In this document: positions 8,918 through 16,742 of the stretch, in pieces
Position numbering within the stretch: position 1 is the first letter of the stretch
Layout: each line of letters opens with the position of its first letter
Assembly: GCA_965215755.1 (NCBI GenBank)
Contig: OZ244119.1
Location: forward strand, 930,001-994,000
Direction: 5' to 3'
Length of the DNA: 64,000 nt
Source: Tectiglobus sp965215755
Lineage (GTDB): Bacteria > Pseudomonadota > Alphaproteobacteria > Rhizobiales > Hyphomicrobiaceae
Made by a program: the position numbers and the translations under genes
Notes under the pieces: generated by a model
What the model was told of the DNA's origin: nothing
Seen by the model: only the letters and a program-made list of their open reading frames with translations
Database searches by the model: none

Positions 8918-8943
8918 CTTCGGCTATTCTGATAGCCGGAGGT
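8918..8943 (+). promoter_or_regulatory. Hairpin enclosing the ribosome binding site of the phosphatase gene
   Basis: An 11-bp stem (8918-8928 with 8933-8943, one G-T pair) closes a 4-base loop. The 3' arm ends in GGAGG, which is the Shine-Dalgarno sequence of the phosphatase ATG at 8950. When folded, the RNA would hide the ribosome binding site. The pairing is read directly; control of translation by temperature, an RNA partner or ribosome movement is inference. Confidence 0.6.
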
Positions 8944-8949
8944 CTCGCA

Positions 8950-9432
8950 ATGCATCCGATTTATCGTGTCAAAACAAATGCTTCAGGGCAATTGCACATC
9001 ATGGGGGCCCCTCCTGCTCGTTCTCTGGCCGCCGTCTTCCGTGAGCTATCGGCCCGCGACGTGAGCAAGCTCGTATCTCTCTTAACAGATGACGACATGG
9101 CAGCGCTGGATTTGGTTGAGGAGGCCTCTGCTGCAGGGGCTCAAGGTATTGAATTTATAAGGTTTCCTGTAGTTGACTTTGGTTTGCCGGACCCAGAGCT
9201 TCTGCGAGCTGAGGTGAGCCGGTTGTGCGAGGCACTGAGGCAAGGTGAGAGCATTGCCATTCACTGCCGGGCAGGGATTGGCCGCACCGGTGTGCTGGCC
9301 AGCTGCATCCTCAAAGGCCTCGGTTATGCGAGCGAGGATGCCATGGCCCACGTTGCCGCCGCGCGCAGAGTGAGCATTCCGGACACCGAAGCGCAACGAG
9401 AATTTATTGAAGAATTTCAGGTGGATATGTAG
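8950..9432 (+). CDS. Dual-specificity-type protein phosphatase
   Basis: Cys-based phosphatase of 160 residues. The P-loop H105-C106-R-A-G-I-G-R112-T-G fits the family signature HC(x5)R exactly, and a VVDFG segment about 30 residues earlier may supply the general-acid aspartate. Such proteins dephosphorylate tyrosine/serine, or in some cases sugars or lipids. ATG at 8950 is chosen over longer in-frame starts because GGAGG lies 7 bases upstream and the family domain begins here. That ribosome binding site is buried in a hairpin. It ends 8 bases from the stop of the convergent DUF6356 gene. Confidence 0.85.
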   Translation: MHPIYRVKTNASGQLHIMGAPPARSLAAVFRELSARDVSKLVSLLTDDDMAALDLVEEASAAGAQGIEFIRFPVVDFGLPDPELLRAEVSRLCEALRQGESIAIHCRAGIGRTGVLASCILKGLGYASEDAMAHVAAARRVSIPDTEAQREFIEEFQVDM

Positions 9433-9439
9433 CTAACCA

Positions 9440-9646
9440 CTAGCGTCCACGATTGTGTGTGCGCTCATACAATTCAGCGATGATTGTGCTTGCAGTCTTT
9501 TCAAAACAACACGGCAGGATGGCGTGTACCAAGGCTGCACCAGCTGCAGTCGCGAGGCGGGAAAAGAACCACAAAGCGAAGCACATGTGTTGGAAATAGC
9601 TTTCATCGACTGACTTGGGGTGGTCGAGGAAAATGCGGCTGATCAT
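9440..9646 (-). CDS. DUF6356 family small membrane protein
   Basis: Protein of 68 residues starting MISRIFLDHPKSVDESY, the typical opening of DUF6356 proteins, followed by a hydrophobic helix (about 20-45) and FEKTAS. Function unknown. ATG at 9646 is preferred with GGAG 8 bases upstream; an in-frame ATG at 9682 would add 12 residues not typical of the family. Divergent from the Lrp-type regulator, sharing its upstream region. Confidence 0.75.
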   Translation of the reverse strand: MISRIFLDHPKSVDESYFQHMCFALWFFSRLATAAGAALVHAILPCCFEKTASTIIAELYERTHNRGR

Positions 9647-9686
9647 GGGTTGTGCTCCGGTCAAATGTGCGAGTTCGCTCATTTTT

Positions 9687-9762
9687 CCAATTCTTTCCGA
9701 TGAAATCTTCCCAATTGATGGCTATAGACGTAAAATATTGGGATGGTGTCCCAATTTATTGG
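9687..9762 (+). promoter_or_regulatory. Array of CCAAT/ATTGG half-sites upstream of the Lrp-type gene
   Basis: CCAATT (9687), CCCAATT (9710), ATTGGG (9737), TCCCAATT (9749) and ATTGG (9758) alternate over 76 bases. The central pair forms a perfect 6-bp inverted repeat with 5-base spacing at 9738-9754. Arrays of spaced half-sites are typical of Lrp/AsnC proteins, which are often autoregulated; assignment to the adjacent regulator is inference. The last half-site overlaps the putative ribosome binding site. Confidence 0.5.
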
Positions 9763-9773
9763 AGTTTTATGGT

Positions 9774-10235
9774 TTGTTTGACGAAATCGACCGTCGGCTG
9801 CTGGCGGAGTTGCAAGTGGATGCGAGCGAGAGTCTTGAGGCGCTGGGCAAGCGGGTTGGGCTGTCACGCAATGCCTGTTGGAACCGTATCAAGCGGCTTG
9901 AGGAAGCCGGCATTATCACTGATCGTGTCGTTCAACTTAGTGCAAAGAAACTCAATCTTGCACTAACAGTGTTCGTAGCAGTGCGCACAAATCAGCATGA
10001 TCCGGAGTGGTTGGAATTGTTCGCACGTGCCACGCGCAGCATTCCTGAGATCCAGGGTGTCTATCGGATGACGGGTGATCTTGATTATCTGATCAAAGCA
10101 CGGGTGCCGGATGTGGAAGCCTATGACGAACTCTATCAGAGGCTGATCCGCAAGGTGCCGCTGTCAGATGTTTCGGCCAGCTTTGTGATGCAGGAGATTA
10201 AGGAGACGACAGCGCTGCCGCTGACCTATTGCTGA
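9774..10235 (+). CDS. Lrp/AsnC family transcriptional regulator
   Basis: Regulator of 153 residues: N-terminal helix-turn-helix (IDRRLLAELQ ... LGKRVGLSRNACWNRIKRLE) and a C-terminal RAM/AsnC ligand-binding domain (QGVYRMTGDLDYLIKARV, near residues 85-105). These proteins respond to amino acids. TTG at 9774 is proposed since GGAG sits 9 bases upstream and the family N-terminus begins directly after it. A much longer in-frame reading from 9615 would overlap the DUF6356 gene and is unlikely. Confidence 0.88.
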   Translation: MFDEIDRRLLAELQVDASESLEALGKRVGLSRNACWNRIKRLEEAGIITDRVVQLSAKKLNLALTVFVAVRTNQHDPEWLELFARATRSIPEIQGVYRMTGDLDYLIKARVPDVEAYDELYQRLIRKVPLSDVSASFVMQEIKETTALPLTYC

Positions 10236-10294
10236 GCGAGCGCGAAGCTTGCAGTTCGTTTCAAAAATCAAAGGGATGTGCGCCTGACACGACT

Positions 10295-10516
10295 TTAGGC
10301 ATCAGCCAGGTTCAGCCGAGTTTCAACCCGGTCAAACCGATGTCGAAACTCACCGTTTGTCTGGTGAAGACTGCTTACCTGCGTCTCCAGTGCTAACAGT
10401 CGGGTGTCGATGCTATCGAGCTGTTCACGCATATCGGCCCGCATGTCAGAGATTTCTCGCTGAACATTGCAGAGGATTGCAGGCATCAGGTCTTCGGATT
10501 CTTCAGTCACAGTCAT
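10295..10516 (-). CDS. Small predicted coiled-coil protein
   Basis: Acidic protein of 73 residues with heptad spacing over about residues 18-70 (MRADMREQLDSIDTRL and LETQVSSL segments). No cysteines of interest, no signal peptide and no known domain. The ribosome binding site is weak. The regular coiled-coil pattern and codon use favour a real gene, but the function is unknown. Convergent with the Lrp gene. Confidence 0.5.
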   Translation of the reverse strand: MTVTEESEDLMPAILCNVQREISDMRADMREQLDSIDTRLLALETQVSSLHQTNGEFRHRFDRVETRLNLADA

Positions 10517-10655
10517 TTATAGATCTATTGCTTTGGAACGGCCAGTATCGCGCTGTCGTTCTGCCCTCAACCATCCTGACCACCCACAATTGTTTTATAT
10601 TTTCGAGGCAGATAAACTGCTGCACTCAACCCTTTAGCAAATTCTTCGGAGGCGG

Positions 10656-11498
10656 ATGAGTATGGCCAGGAAGTCAATTCGCGCGCGCGCTATGGCGGGC
10701 GAGAGCGTGCTCGGTGCGATGGTGTTTGAGTTTTTCTCACCCGGTGTCGCGCAATGTCTGCAACTCGCCGGTGCCGAATACATCATCTACGACATGGAGC
10801 ATACCGGGCTCGGCTACGAGACACTCAAGACCCAAGTGGCGCATTGCCGTGGTCTCGATGTGGTGCCAATGGCGCGGGTACCGCGTTCTGATTATGCCTA
10901 TATCTCGCGGGCGCTGGACGTCGGCGCCAAGGGCATCATGGTTCCGATGGTCAACAGTGTCGAAGAGGCCAAGGCGATTGCCGAAGCGACGCGCTATCCA
11001 CCGGTTGGCCGCCGCGGTGCCGCATTCGGGTTTGCGCACGACGACTATGAGGCTGGATCCCCGATCGACAAAATCAATGCTGCTAATGAAAACAATCTTC
11101 TGATTGCCCAGATCGAAACCGAACTTGGCCTCGAGTCAGTCGAAGGCATTGCTGCCGTCGAGGGCATTGACGTGCTCTGGGTCGGTCATTTCGATCTGAC
11201 CAATTTTCTCGGTATTCCCGGCCAGTTTGATCATCCGAAATATCTTGATGCCCTGAAGCGCGTTGTCGATGCTGGCCGCAAGCACGGCAAGGGACTTGGT
11301 TTTATGGCTGGTGATCAGAACTGGGCACAAGAGTATCAGGATCACGGTTTCAATATGCTGGCATGCGGCACTGACCACGGCTTGCTGAGGGCGGGCGTGG
11401 CCAATATTCTGGATAGTGTGCGCGACCGCAAACCGAAAGCGACTGCGGGTGACGCGAAAAAAGCGAAAGATGCAAAAAAGGCCAAGGGCAAGAAATGA
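10656..11498 (+). CDS. HpcH/HpaI family aldolase with lysine-rich tail
   Basis: Class II pyruvate aldolase/citrate-lyase-type TIM barrel, 280 residues, making or splitting 4-hydroxy-2-oxo acids. Family residues are visible: catalytic H49 (MEHTG), R74 (ARVPRS), metal ligands E154 (AQIET) and D180 (HFDLTN). The last 22 residues are a Lys/Ala-rich repeat (DAKKAKDAKKAKGKK), which is not part of the barrel and resembles histone H1-like tails. GGAGG precedes ATG 10656 closely; ATG 10662 has better spacing. The stop overlaps the dehydrogenase start by 4 bases (ATGA), implying translational coupling. Confidence 0.9.
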   Translation: MSMARKSIRARAMAGESVLGAMVFEFFSPGVAQCLQLAGAEYIIYDMEHTGLGYETLKTQVAHCRGLDVVPMARVPRSDYAYISRALDVGAKGIMVPMVNSVEEAKAIAEATRYPPVGRRGAAFGFAHDDYEAGSPIDKINAANENNLLIAQIETELGLESVEGIAAVEGIDVLWVGHFDLTNFLGIPGQFDHPKYLDALKRVVDAGRKHGKGLGFMAGDQNWAQEYQDHGFNMLACGTDHGLLRAGVANILDSVRDRKPKATAGDAKKAKDAKKAKGKK

Positions 11499-12478
11499 CA
11501 TTCAAAGTCGCGAGCACGCGAGATCTCATGACGGCGGCCGGCGAGCCGTGTTTTCCACCGCGTGCTTTCGACGTACTCAAGCAGGAGCCCTCTATTGAAT
11601 GGGAGTGGCTGCCGGAAACTGTCACGGAAATCACGCCCGACATCATGGCTCGCTACGATGGCCTGCATGTCAATCTGCCGTTGGTGACGGCGGCTTCTGC
11701 CGCGCGCGATGACTGCCGCTGCAAGATCATTGCGCGCAACGGTGTCGGTTATGACACTGTCGATCTCGATGCCATGACGGCCAAGGGCATCATTGTCACC
11801 AACACACCAATTGCGGTGCGCCGGCCGGTGGCGGTGGCGACTCTGACATTGCTGTTCGCTCTGGCAGGTCGCCTGTTTGACAAGGACAAGCTGGTCCGCT
11901 CAGGCCGTTGGAATGAGCGTGTCGAATATATGGGAACCGGGCTCACGACCCGGACGCTGGGTCTGGTGGGTGCCGGCAGCATCGGCAAGGAAATCATGCG
12001 GCTGGCGGCGCCGTTCTTTGATCGCGTTATCGCGTCGGACCCGTTCGCGGATGCCAAGGATGTGGCCGCAGCCGGTGGCGAGCTGGTGTCGTTCGATGAT
12101 GTCCTGGGTCAATCGGATTTCGTCGTGGTGTGCTGCCTGCTCACCGATGAGACGCGCCACCTGATCAATGATGCGGCCTTCGCCAAGATGAAGTCGACGG
12201 CCTATTACCTGAATGTCGGGCGTGGGCCGATCCACGATGAGGCGGCTTTGGTGCGAGCGCTGCAGGCAGGGCGCGTTGCCGGTGCCGGGCTTGACGTGAC
12301 CGAGCAGGAACCGATCGAGGCCGACAGCCCGCTTATCGGGATGGAGAACACGATTATCACCCCGCATGCGCTCTGTTGGACCGACGAATGCTTCGAGGAC
12401 ATTGCCTCGACCGCGCTGCAGAGCATTGTCGATGTCGCCCAAGGCAAGACACCGACACATGTGGTGAATCCGGGGTAG
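11495..12478 (+). CDS. D-isomer-specific 2-hydroxyacid dehydrogenase
   Basis: NAD-dependent dehydrogenase of 327 residues. The cofactor fold has GLVGAGSIGKEI (about 152-163) and the catalytic trio is R243 (NVGRGP), E272 (TEQEP) and H291 (TPHALCW). It overlaps the aldolase gene by ATGA, so the pair likely acts in one pathway: aldol cleavage or formation of a 2-oxo-hydroxy acid together with reduction of a 2-oxo acid. The specific substrate is unknown. Confidence 0.92.
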   Translation: MTFKVASTRDLMTAAGEPCFPPRAFDVLKQEPSIEWEWLPETVTEITPDIMARYDGLHVNLPLVTAASAARDDCRCKIIARNGVGYDTVDLDAMTAKGIIVTNTPIAVRRPVAVATLTLLFALAGRLFDKDKLVRSGRWNERVEYMGTGLTTRTLGLVGAGSIGKEIMRLAAPFFDRVIASDPFADAKDVAAAGGELVSFDDVLGQSDFVVVCCLLTDETRHLINDAAFAKMKSTAYYLNVGRGPIHDEAALVRALQAGRVAGAGLDVTEQEPIEADSPLIGMENTIITPHALCWTDECFEDIASTALQSIVDVAQGKTPTHVVNPG

Positions 12479-12599
12479 TTAGGATAGTGGCTGGGCGGAG
12501 AAAGGCGATACTGTCCTGAGACGCGAATGAGTGGCCGCAATGTCAGCTTCTGCCAGCAGCAGACATACGTTGTGCAGCGCGGAAGTTCACTTTTGACCC

Positions 12600-14003
12600 T
12601 GGTTGTGTCAAAACGCGAATGCTGATTCAGTTCTTCTGCAGCTTTGCGGGAGCATGGCATGAAGCGGTTCATCGAAGGACAGGCACGGGATCAGGCTACA
12701 TTCTTTCCTGAGTGCCTTGAGGATTGGATCGACGAGAACAATCCTGTCCGCGTTGTCGAAGCGTATGTCGAGAGTCTCGATCTTCGCAATCTTGGTTTCT
12801 GCGGTGTTGATCCTAAAGAGACTGGACGCCCCGCATATCACCCATCCGTCCTGCTCAAGCTCTACATCTACGGCTATCTCAATGCCGTGCAGTCGAGCCG
12901 CCGATTGGAACGTGAAGCAGGCCGCAATGTCGAGGTGATGTGGCTGCTTGGCCGCCTTGTTCCTGACCACAAGACGATTGCCGAGTTCCGTCGCAACAAC
13001 GGTCCCGCCATCCGTAAGGTCTGCGCGCAGTTTGTTGAGTTGTGTCGTCGGATCGGCTTGTTAAACGAAGCGAGCGTTGCCATTGACGGCTCAAAGTTCA
13101 AGGCGGTCAACAACCGCGACCGGAACTACACCACCAACAAGATGAGGCGTCGCCTGGCGCAAATCGATGAGAGTATCGGGCGCTATCTGCACCAGCTTGA
13201 AAGCGCCGACCGCCAAGAGCGATCCAAAGCGCGGGCGATGCGCATCAATCGCTTGCATGAGAAGATCGACAAGCTGCAAGAGGAGATGGAGCGTCTGGCC
13301 GCGATCGACAAGCAACGGTTGGAACAACCTGATGAGCAGATATCGCTGACCGATCCAGATGCCCGATCAATGGCAACGAGTGGCCGTGGCTCGGGTGTTG
13401 TCGGCTACAATGTTCAAGCTGCCGTCGACACCAAGCATCATCTGATCGTGGCACATGATGTTGTCCAGACCGGCAATGACACGGGACAGCTGGCGGCTAT
13501 GTCGAAGAAGACCAAGCAGGTCCTTGGTGTCGACAAGCTCGATGTTGTCGCCGATCGCGGATACTTCTCGAGCGAGGAGATCCTCAAGTGCTCCAAGGCT
13601 GATATCATCGTCACGTTGCCGAAACCGCAAACCTCGAACAACAAGCGCAAGGGCCTCTTTGTCAAAGCGGACTTCAGGTATGTTCCTGATTATGACTTCT
13701 ATATTTGTCCGGCGGGCGAGGTCTTGGTCTTCGTCTCGCATAAGCGCGATGGAGGGATGAACTTCCGACGATACACGACCAAGCAATGCTCGGGCTGCAA
13801 ACTCAAGACACGGTGCACAGAAGCTGCGCACCGCGTCGTCTCGCGTTGGGAGCACGAATACGTTCTGGAGGACGTCCAACGCCGCCTTGATGAAGATCCA
13901 AAAGCCATGCGAGTGCGCCGGGAGACGGTCGAGCATCCCTTCGGGACGATCAAGGCGCGCATGGGAGCAACCCACTTCCTGATGAAGCGCCTGCATAACG
14001 TGA
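12600..14003 (+). mobile_element. IS1182-family insertion sequence remnant
   Basis: The transposase gene defines the element. Its right end is missing because an IS1595-family element begins at 14004, so the terminal repeats cannot be compared. The left border near 12600 is an estimate based on the space upstream of the transposase start. Confidence 0.6.
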
Positions 14004-14008
14004 CCTGA
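12659..14008 (+). pseudogene. IS1182-family transposase, C-terminus cut off
   Basis: DDE transposase of the IS1182 (DUF772/DDE_Tnp_1) group. The N-terminal domain (HPSVLLKLYIYGYLN, SSRRLE, PDHKTIAEFR) and the catalytic region (VAIDGSKFKAVN, GYNVQAAVD, VVADRGYFS, ETVEHPFGTIK) are intact for 449 residues. It then ends HNVT-stop, with the TGA supplied by the inverted repeat of the adjoining IS1595-type element. Related transposases continue for a few tens of residues. ATG at 12659 has GGGAG 6 bases upstream; TTG at 12644 is less likely. The expected continuation is not found beyond the inserted element at 15040. Confidence 0.88.
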
Positions 14009-14027
14009 TTACCCCGATATGTCCGCC
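14004..14027 (+). repeat. Left terminal inverted repeat of the IS1595-type element
   Basis: Begins CCTGATTACCCCGAT and matches the reverse complement of 15016-15039 at 22 of 24 positions. It contains the stop codons of both transposases: TGA for the IS1182 gene and, on the other strand, TAA for the IS1595 gene. Confidence 0.85.
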
Positions 14028-14959
14028 GTCATTGGTCCGATTGCGATGATTGCCTTGCGTGTCTGAGGTGCGATCGTTGCGGCGGCTCGGGCAAGGCGGC
14101 GGAGATTGTCCTTGAGATCGAAGCGGCGATTGTAGCGCCACTCAAAGGCTGCGAGATAACGTGGCGCATGCTGGGGATCGCACGAGCGCAAGGTACCCGT
14201 GATCGCGCTCTTGACGTTGCCGAGTCCAGTGTTCACCCAATTGAAATCTGGATCTTTCGGACGCCCGCCGCCGGTACTCCTGACTATGTGCTTCAGGCCC
14301 GCCTCGGCGATCCCATCGAAACAGCCGAGGCCATCGCTTAAGACACGCGAACCAGCCGCGATCGAGCGCACCGCATAGTCCTTGATCGCCTCCTTCGTGA
14401 AGGCTGCGACGGCCCGCATCTGGCTGTAGATCGGCCGTCCATCACGGGTCTGGACGGCGATGACGAAAGGGGTTTTGTTTTGCGCTCCGCGCCCGCGTTT
14501 GCCAGGCTTTTCGCCGCCTTGATAGGCATCGTCGATCTGGACATCTCCGGCGAGCCTGTAGATCAAGTTGCGCTGGCGCATGACCTCCATCAGCTTCTGT
14601 TTGATCAACCAGGCCGTGTCCCATTTCACATCAAGTTGGCGGGCGAGTTCGAGGGCTGCGATATCGTTCTTCGAGGCCGTCATCAGGTGCATCGCAAGGA
14701 ACCACTTGCTCAGTGGCGTGCGCGACTTGTGGAAGACCGTTCCGGCCCGGGCCGAGCTCTGCACGCGGCAGGCCGTGCACTGGAACAACCGTTTCGGCGC
14801 GAGATAGCTGTGCCGCCGACCGCCGCACTTCGGGCACTCGAAGCCATCCGGCCAACGCATCTCAACAAGTGCTGCGTGGCATTGCTCCTCGCTGCCATAG
14901 AGCCGATTGAACTCGGCCATACTCAGACCCTTCTGGAACTGTACCGCGTTGCGCGCCAT
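14009..14959 (-). CDS. IS1595-family transposase
   Basis: Transposase of 316 residues with an N-terminal zinc ribbon (CPKCGG near 42 and CTAC near 61) followed by the ISXO2-like catalytic domain. Candidate acidic residues are in VQIDDAYQGG (near 142) and LSDGLGCFDG (near 210), with the NTGLGNVKSA segment at the third position. GGAGG lies 5 bases before ATG. Both termini look whole, so the element may still be active. Confidence 0.92.
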   Translation of the reverse strand: MARNAVQFQKGLSMAEFNRLYGSEEQCHAALVEMRWPDGFECPKCGGRRHSYLAPKRLFQCTACRVQSSARAGTVFHKSRTPLSKWFLAMHLMTASKNDIAALELARQLDVKWDTAWLIKQKLMEVMRQRNLIYRLAGDVQIDDAYQGGEKPGKRGRGAQNKTPFVIAVQTRDGRPIYSQMRAVAAFTKEAIKDYAVRSIAAGSRVLSDGLGCFDGIAEAGLKHIVRSTGGGRPKDPDFNWVNTGLGNVKSAITGTLRSCDPQHAPRYLAAFEWRYNRRFDLKDNLRRLARAAATIAPQTRKAIIAIGPMTADISG

Positions 14960-15015
14960 TCAATCCTCCGTCATCAACCAACGAAACACGAGATATCAGG
15001 GCTTCGTGGCAGCAT

Positions 15016-15039
15016 GGCGGAAACATCGGGGTAATCAGG
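15016..15039 (+). repeat. Right terminal inverted repeat of the IS1595-type element
   Basis: Ends ATCGGGGTAATCAGG, complementary to the left repeat with two mismatches. It lies upstream of the transposase start. Confidence 0.85.
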
Positions 15040-15051
15040 AAGCTTTATGGC

Positions 15052-15414
15052 ATGCTCGCAGTATCATTCGTAGCTTATGTGTTTTTGTTTTCAAATTTTA
15101 CCGTACGAGTGAATGAAGATAAGAAAATATATATAGTCGGCTACGCATGCACACCCGCCGCCCTCAAAATCCCGAGGTATAGAGATGCTTGCCCCTGGCT
15201 CGGTTCTGATGAACTGGCTGGAGTCCCCGCGCAAGATGTAACGAAGTTGTGGACAAGATTTTCTGTGTCCGTGAATAGAACGGTGATCGTGTCGATTTGG
15301 CTAGTGTTTTTTTCGTGCTTGGCGGCGATGTTAGGCAAATTTCTAGCCTATCAAATGCGTGTAACTAGAGGCGAGAGGACTGCAAAACAACCGGAGGCGG
15401 ATTCAAAAAGGTGA
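15052..15414 (+). CDS. Membrane protein fragment truncated by the IS1595-type element
   Basis: Reading frame of 120 residues whose first ATG is 12 bases after the element's right repeat, and whose frame runs open back into that border. It has two membrane helices (about 2-16 and 75-97), the first starting abruptly, separated by an extracytoplasmic-looking stretch with YACTPAALKIPRYRDACPWL and a tryptophan-containing segment. The tail is basic. AT-richer than its neighbours. It is best read as the 3' part of a gene whose start was removed by the insertion or a linked deletion. I do not recognise the family. Confidence 0.5.
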   Translation: MLAVSFVAYVFLFSNFTVRVNEDKKIYIVGYACTPAALKIPRYRDACPWLGSDELAGVPAQDVTKLWTRFSVSVNRTVIVSIWLVFFSCLAAMLGKFLAYQMRVTRGERTAKQPEADSKR

Positions 15415-15419
15415 TTCGA

Positions 15420-15728
15420 CTAGGTGGCCTCCAAGAGAATTTGATTCTGTTCCTGGCCCATCGCGACAAAGCCTTGTTGCACTGCAACGCTGGCTATCGC
15501 CGGAAGCGGACATAATGGCTTCATCGAAGCAGGCCGGTCGATGTCTACTTCTGGGATTTTGCAGTCTTCTGGCTTCTTGCAGTAGGTGCTTAATCTGGCG
15601 ATATTTATCAACTCGCATTGCGTTTTGGGACAACGGCTCCCGGGGATGAGCATCGGGCTGACACGGCGATCGCCGCGTAGCTTTTCGGGAACGTGTCGCT
15701 TGTTCTTTTCCGACCGACTTAGCCACAC
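15420..15728 (-). CDS. Doubtful small ORF, five cysteines
   Basis: A GTG-started frame of 102 residues directly follows the stop of the cupin-like relic on the same strand. It contains CPKTQCELINIARL and YCKKPEDC, and its codon use is reasonable, but no domain is recognised. A second frame (15403-15732) overlaps it completely. It may be the end of a decayed gene, or chance. Confidence 0.25.
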   Translation of the reverse strand: MWLSRSEKNKRHVPEKLRGDRRVSPMLIPGSRCPKTQCELINIARLSTYCKKPEDCKIPEVDIDRPASMKPLCPLPAIASVAVQQGFVAMGQEQNQILLEAT

Positions 15729-15893
15729 TCATTTGTCCACTGGATCATTCTCTATGCCGACGACGTTGGTGATGTGTTCGCGGTCGGGGGCGGTCACGGA
15801 GAATGAGATGCCGATGGCTGCTATGTCGTCGCGCGGGTTGTGGCCGCGATGGATCTTGCCGATCGGTTCGGAGTAGACATCGCCGGCCTTGGC
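15729..15893 (-). pseudogene. Cupin-like gene relic
   Basis: About 54 codons open between two in-frame stops read AKAGDVYSEPIGKIHRGHNP followed by IAAIGISFSVTAPD, like the last beta strands of a cupin barrel (GDV.x.P.G..H). The frame continues back, through a TGA at 15894, for another 15 plausible codons to the end of the cyclase gene. No intact cupin start exists. Likely a relic caught in the disturbed region beside the insertion sequences. Confidence 0.4.
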
Positions 15894-15950
15894 TCATGCA
15901 ACTTGGGTATTGGGGCCAGCGGGATTGAAGCCAGCCAACACGATTATTCG

Positions 15951-16742
15951 TTATTGCTCGGGCAGATGCGCGACGATGCGCAGTGGACCACCAGAGCCGC
16001 CGTCGATTTTCATTGGTAGTGCAATTATCGTCGCGCCTGTCGGGGGCAGCATGCCCATATCAGCAACATTCTCAAATGCCGGAATGTTGTTGGTCATCAA
16101 TCGCACGTGGGAGGCGAACTTTTTCGATTGGCCGCGATCAATTGATGGAGTGTCGATGCCGACTGCGCCAATCCTGCGGTCGACGAGCAAGGCTGCAGCC
16201 CGCTCGCTCAGGCCTGGGAAATGCAGTTTGGCAACCGCGGCGGCTCCACGTTCGTCGGTTCCCATGTAAGCTTGGCGATTGTGATAGTGCTTTGCCTGCC
16301 CAGTATTGAGCAGAACAATTGCGCCAGCGGGTATTCGACCGTACTTGGCTTCGAACGCGCGAATGTCATCAGCACCAATAAGGTAGTCGATGTTTTCGCT
16401 GACTTGCTTGGTTACGTTGATAACAAAGCCCGGGCCTATGAGTTGACTGAGTGGAACTTGATCGGTCGATCGGGTCCGGTCCGCAAAATGTATTGGAGAA
16501 TCCATGTGAGTGCCGCCATGTTCGGCGGCCGCGAAATTGTAGGCCGAGTAGAACCAACCTCCCGGCGTCAATCCACGGTAGACCTCTGTTTTTGTGAACA
16601 TCTTGGCGGTCGGCCAGTAGACCGTATCTTTGTTGAAAGAGTGTGTGAGATCTATCCAGCGCCCCTTAGTTAAATCCTGGGCTGAAGCTGTGAATGCGAA
16701 GAATAATAAGGCAAAAGCAATTGCAGGCCGGAGTAAGGACAT
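15951..16742 (-). CDS. Secreted cyclase-family (kynurenine formamidase-like) hydrolase
   Basis: Metal-dependent hydrolase of the cyclase/KynB family, 263 residues. The family signature is present as H75-GGTH79-M-D81-SPIHF, with the metal ligands intact. A signal peptide covers residues 1-22 (hydrophobic LLFFAF core, cleavage near ASAQ), so the enzyme acts in the periplasm, unlike KynB. ATG at 16742 has AGGGGA upstream; an in-frame ATG at 16799 would place 19 residues before the signal peptide. Substrate unknown. Nothing nearby belongs to the kynurenine pathway. Confidence 0.88.
   Translation of the reverse strand: MSLLRPAIAFALLFFAFTASAQDLTKGRWIDLTHSFNKDTVYWPTAKMFTKTEVYRGLTPGGWFYSAYNFAAAEHGGTHMDSPIHFADRTRSTDQVPLSQLIGPGFVINVTKQVSENIDYLIGADDIRAFEAKYGRIPAGAIVLLNTGQAKHYHNRQAYMGTDERGAAAVAKLHFPGLSERAAALLVDRRIGAVGIDTPSIDRGQSKKFASHVRLMTNNIPAFENVADMGMLPPTGATIIALPMKIDGGSGGPLRIVAHLPEQ

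Larger units (their letters stand above)
14004..15039 (-). mobile_element. IS1595-family insertion sequence, complete
   Basis: A 1036-bp element bounded by 24-bp terminal inverted repeats (22 of 24 identical) around one transposase gene. The 8 bases outside each end (TAACGTGA and AAGCTTTA) do not match, so the usual 8-bp target duplication is absent. That points to deletion or recombination after insertion. Confidence 0.85.
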
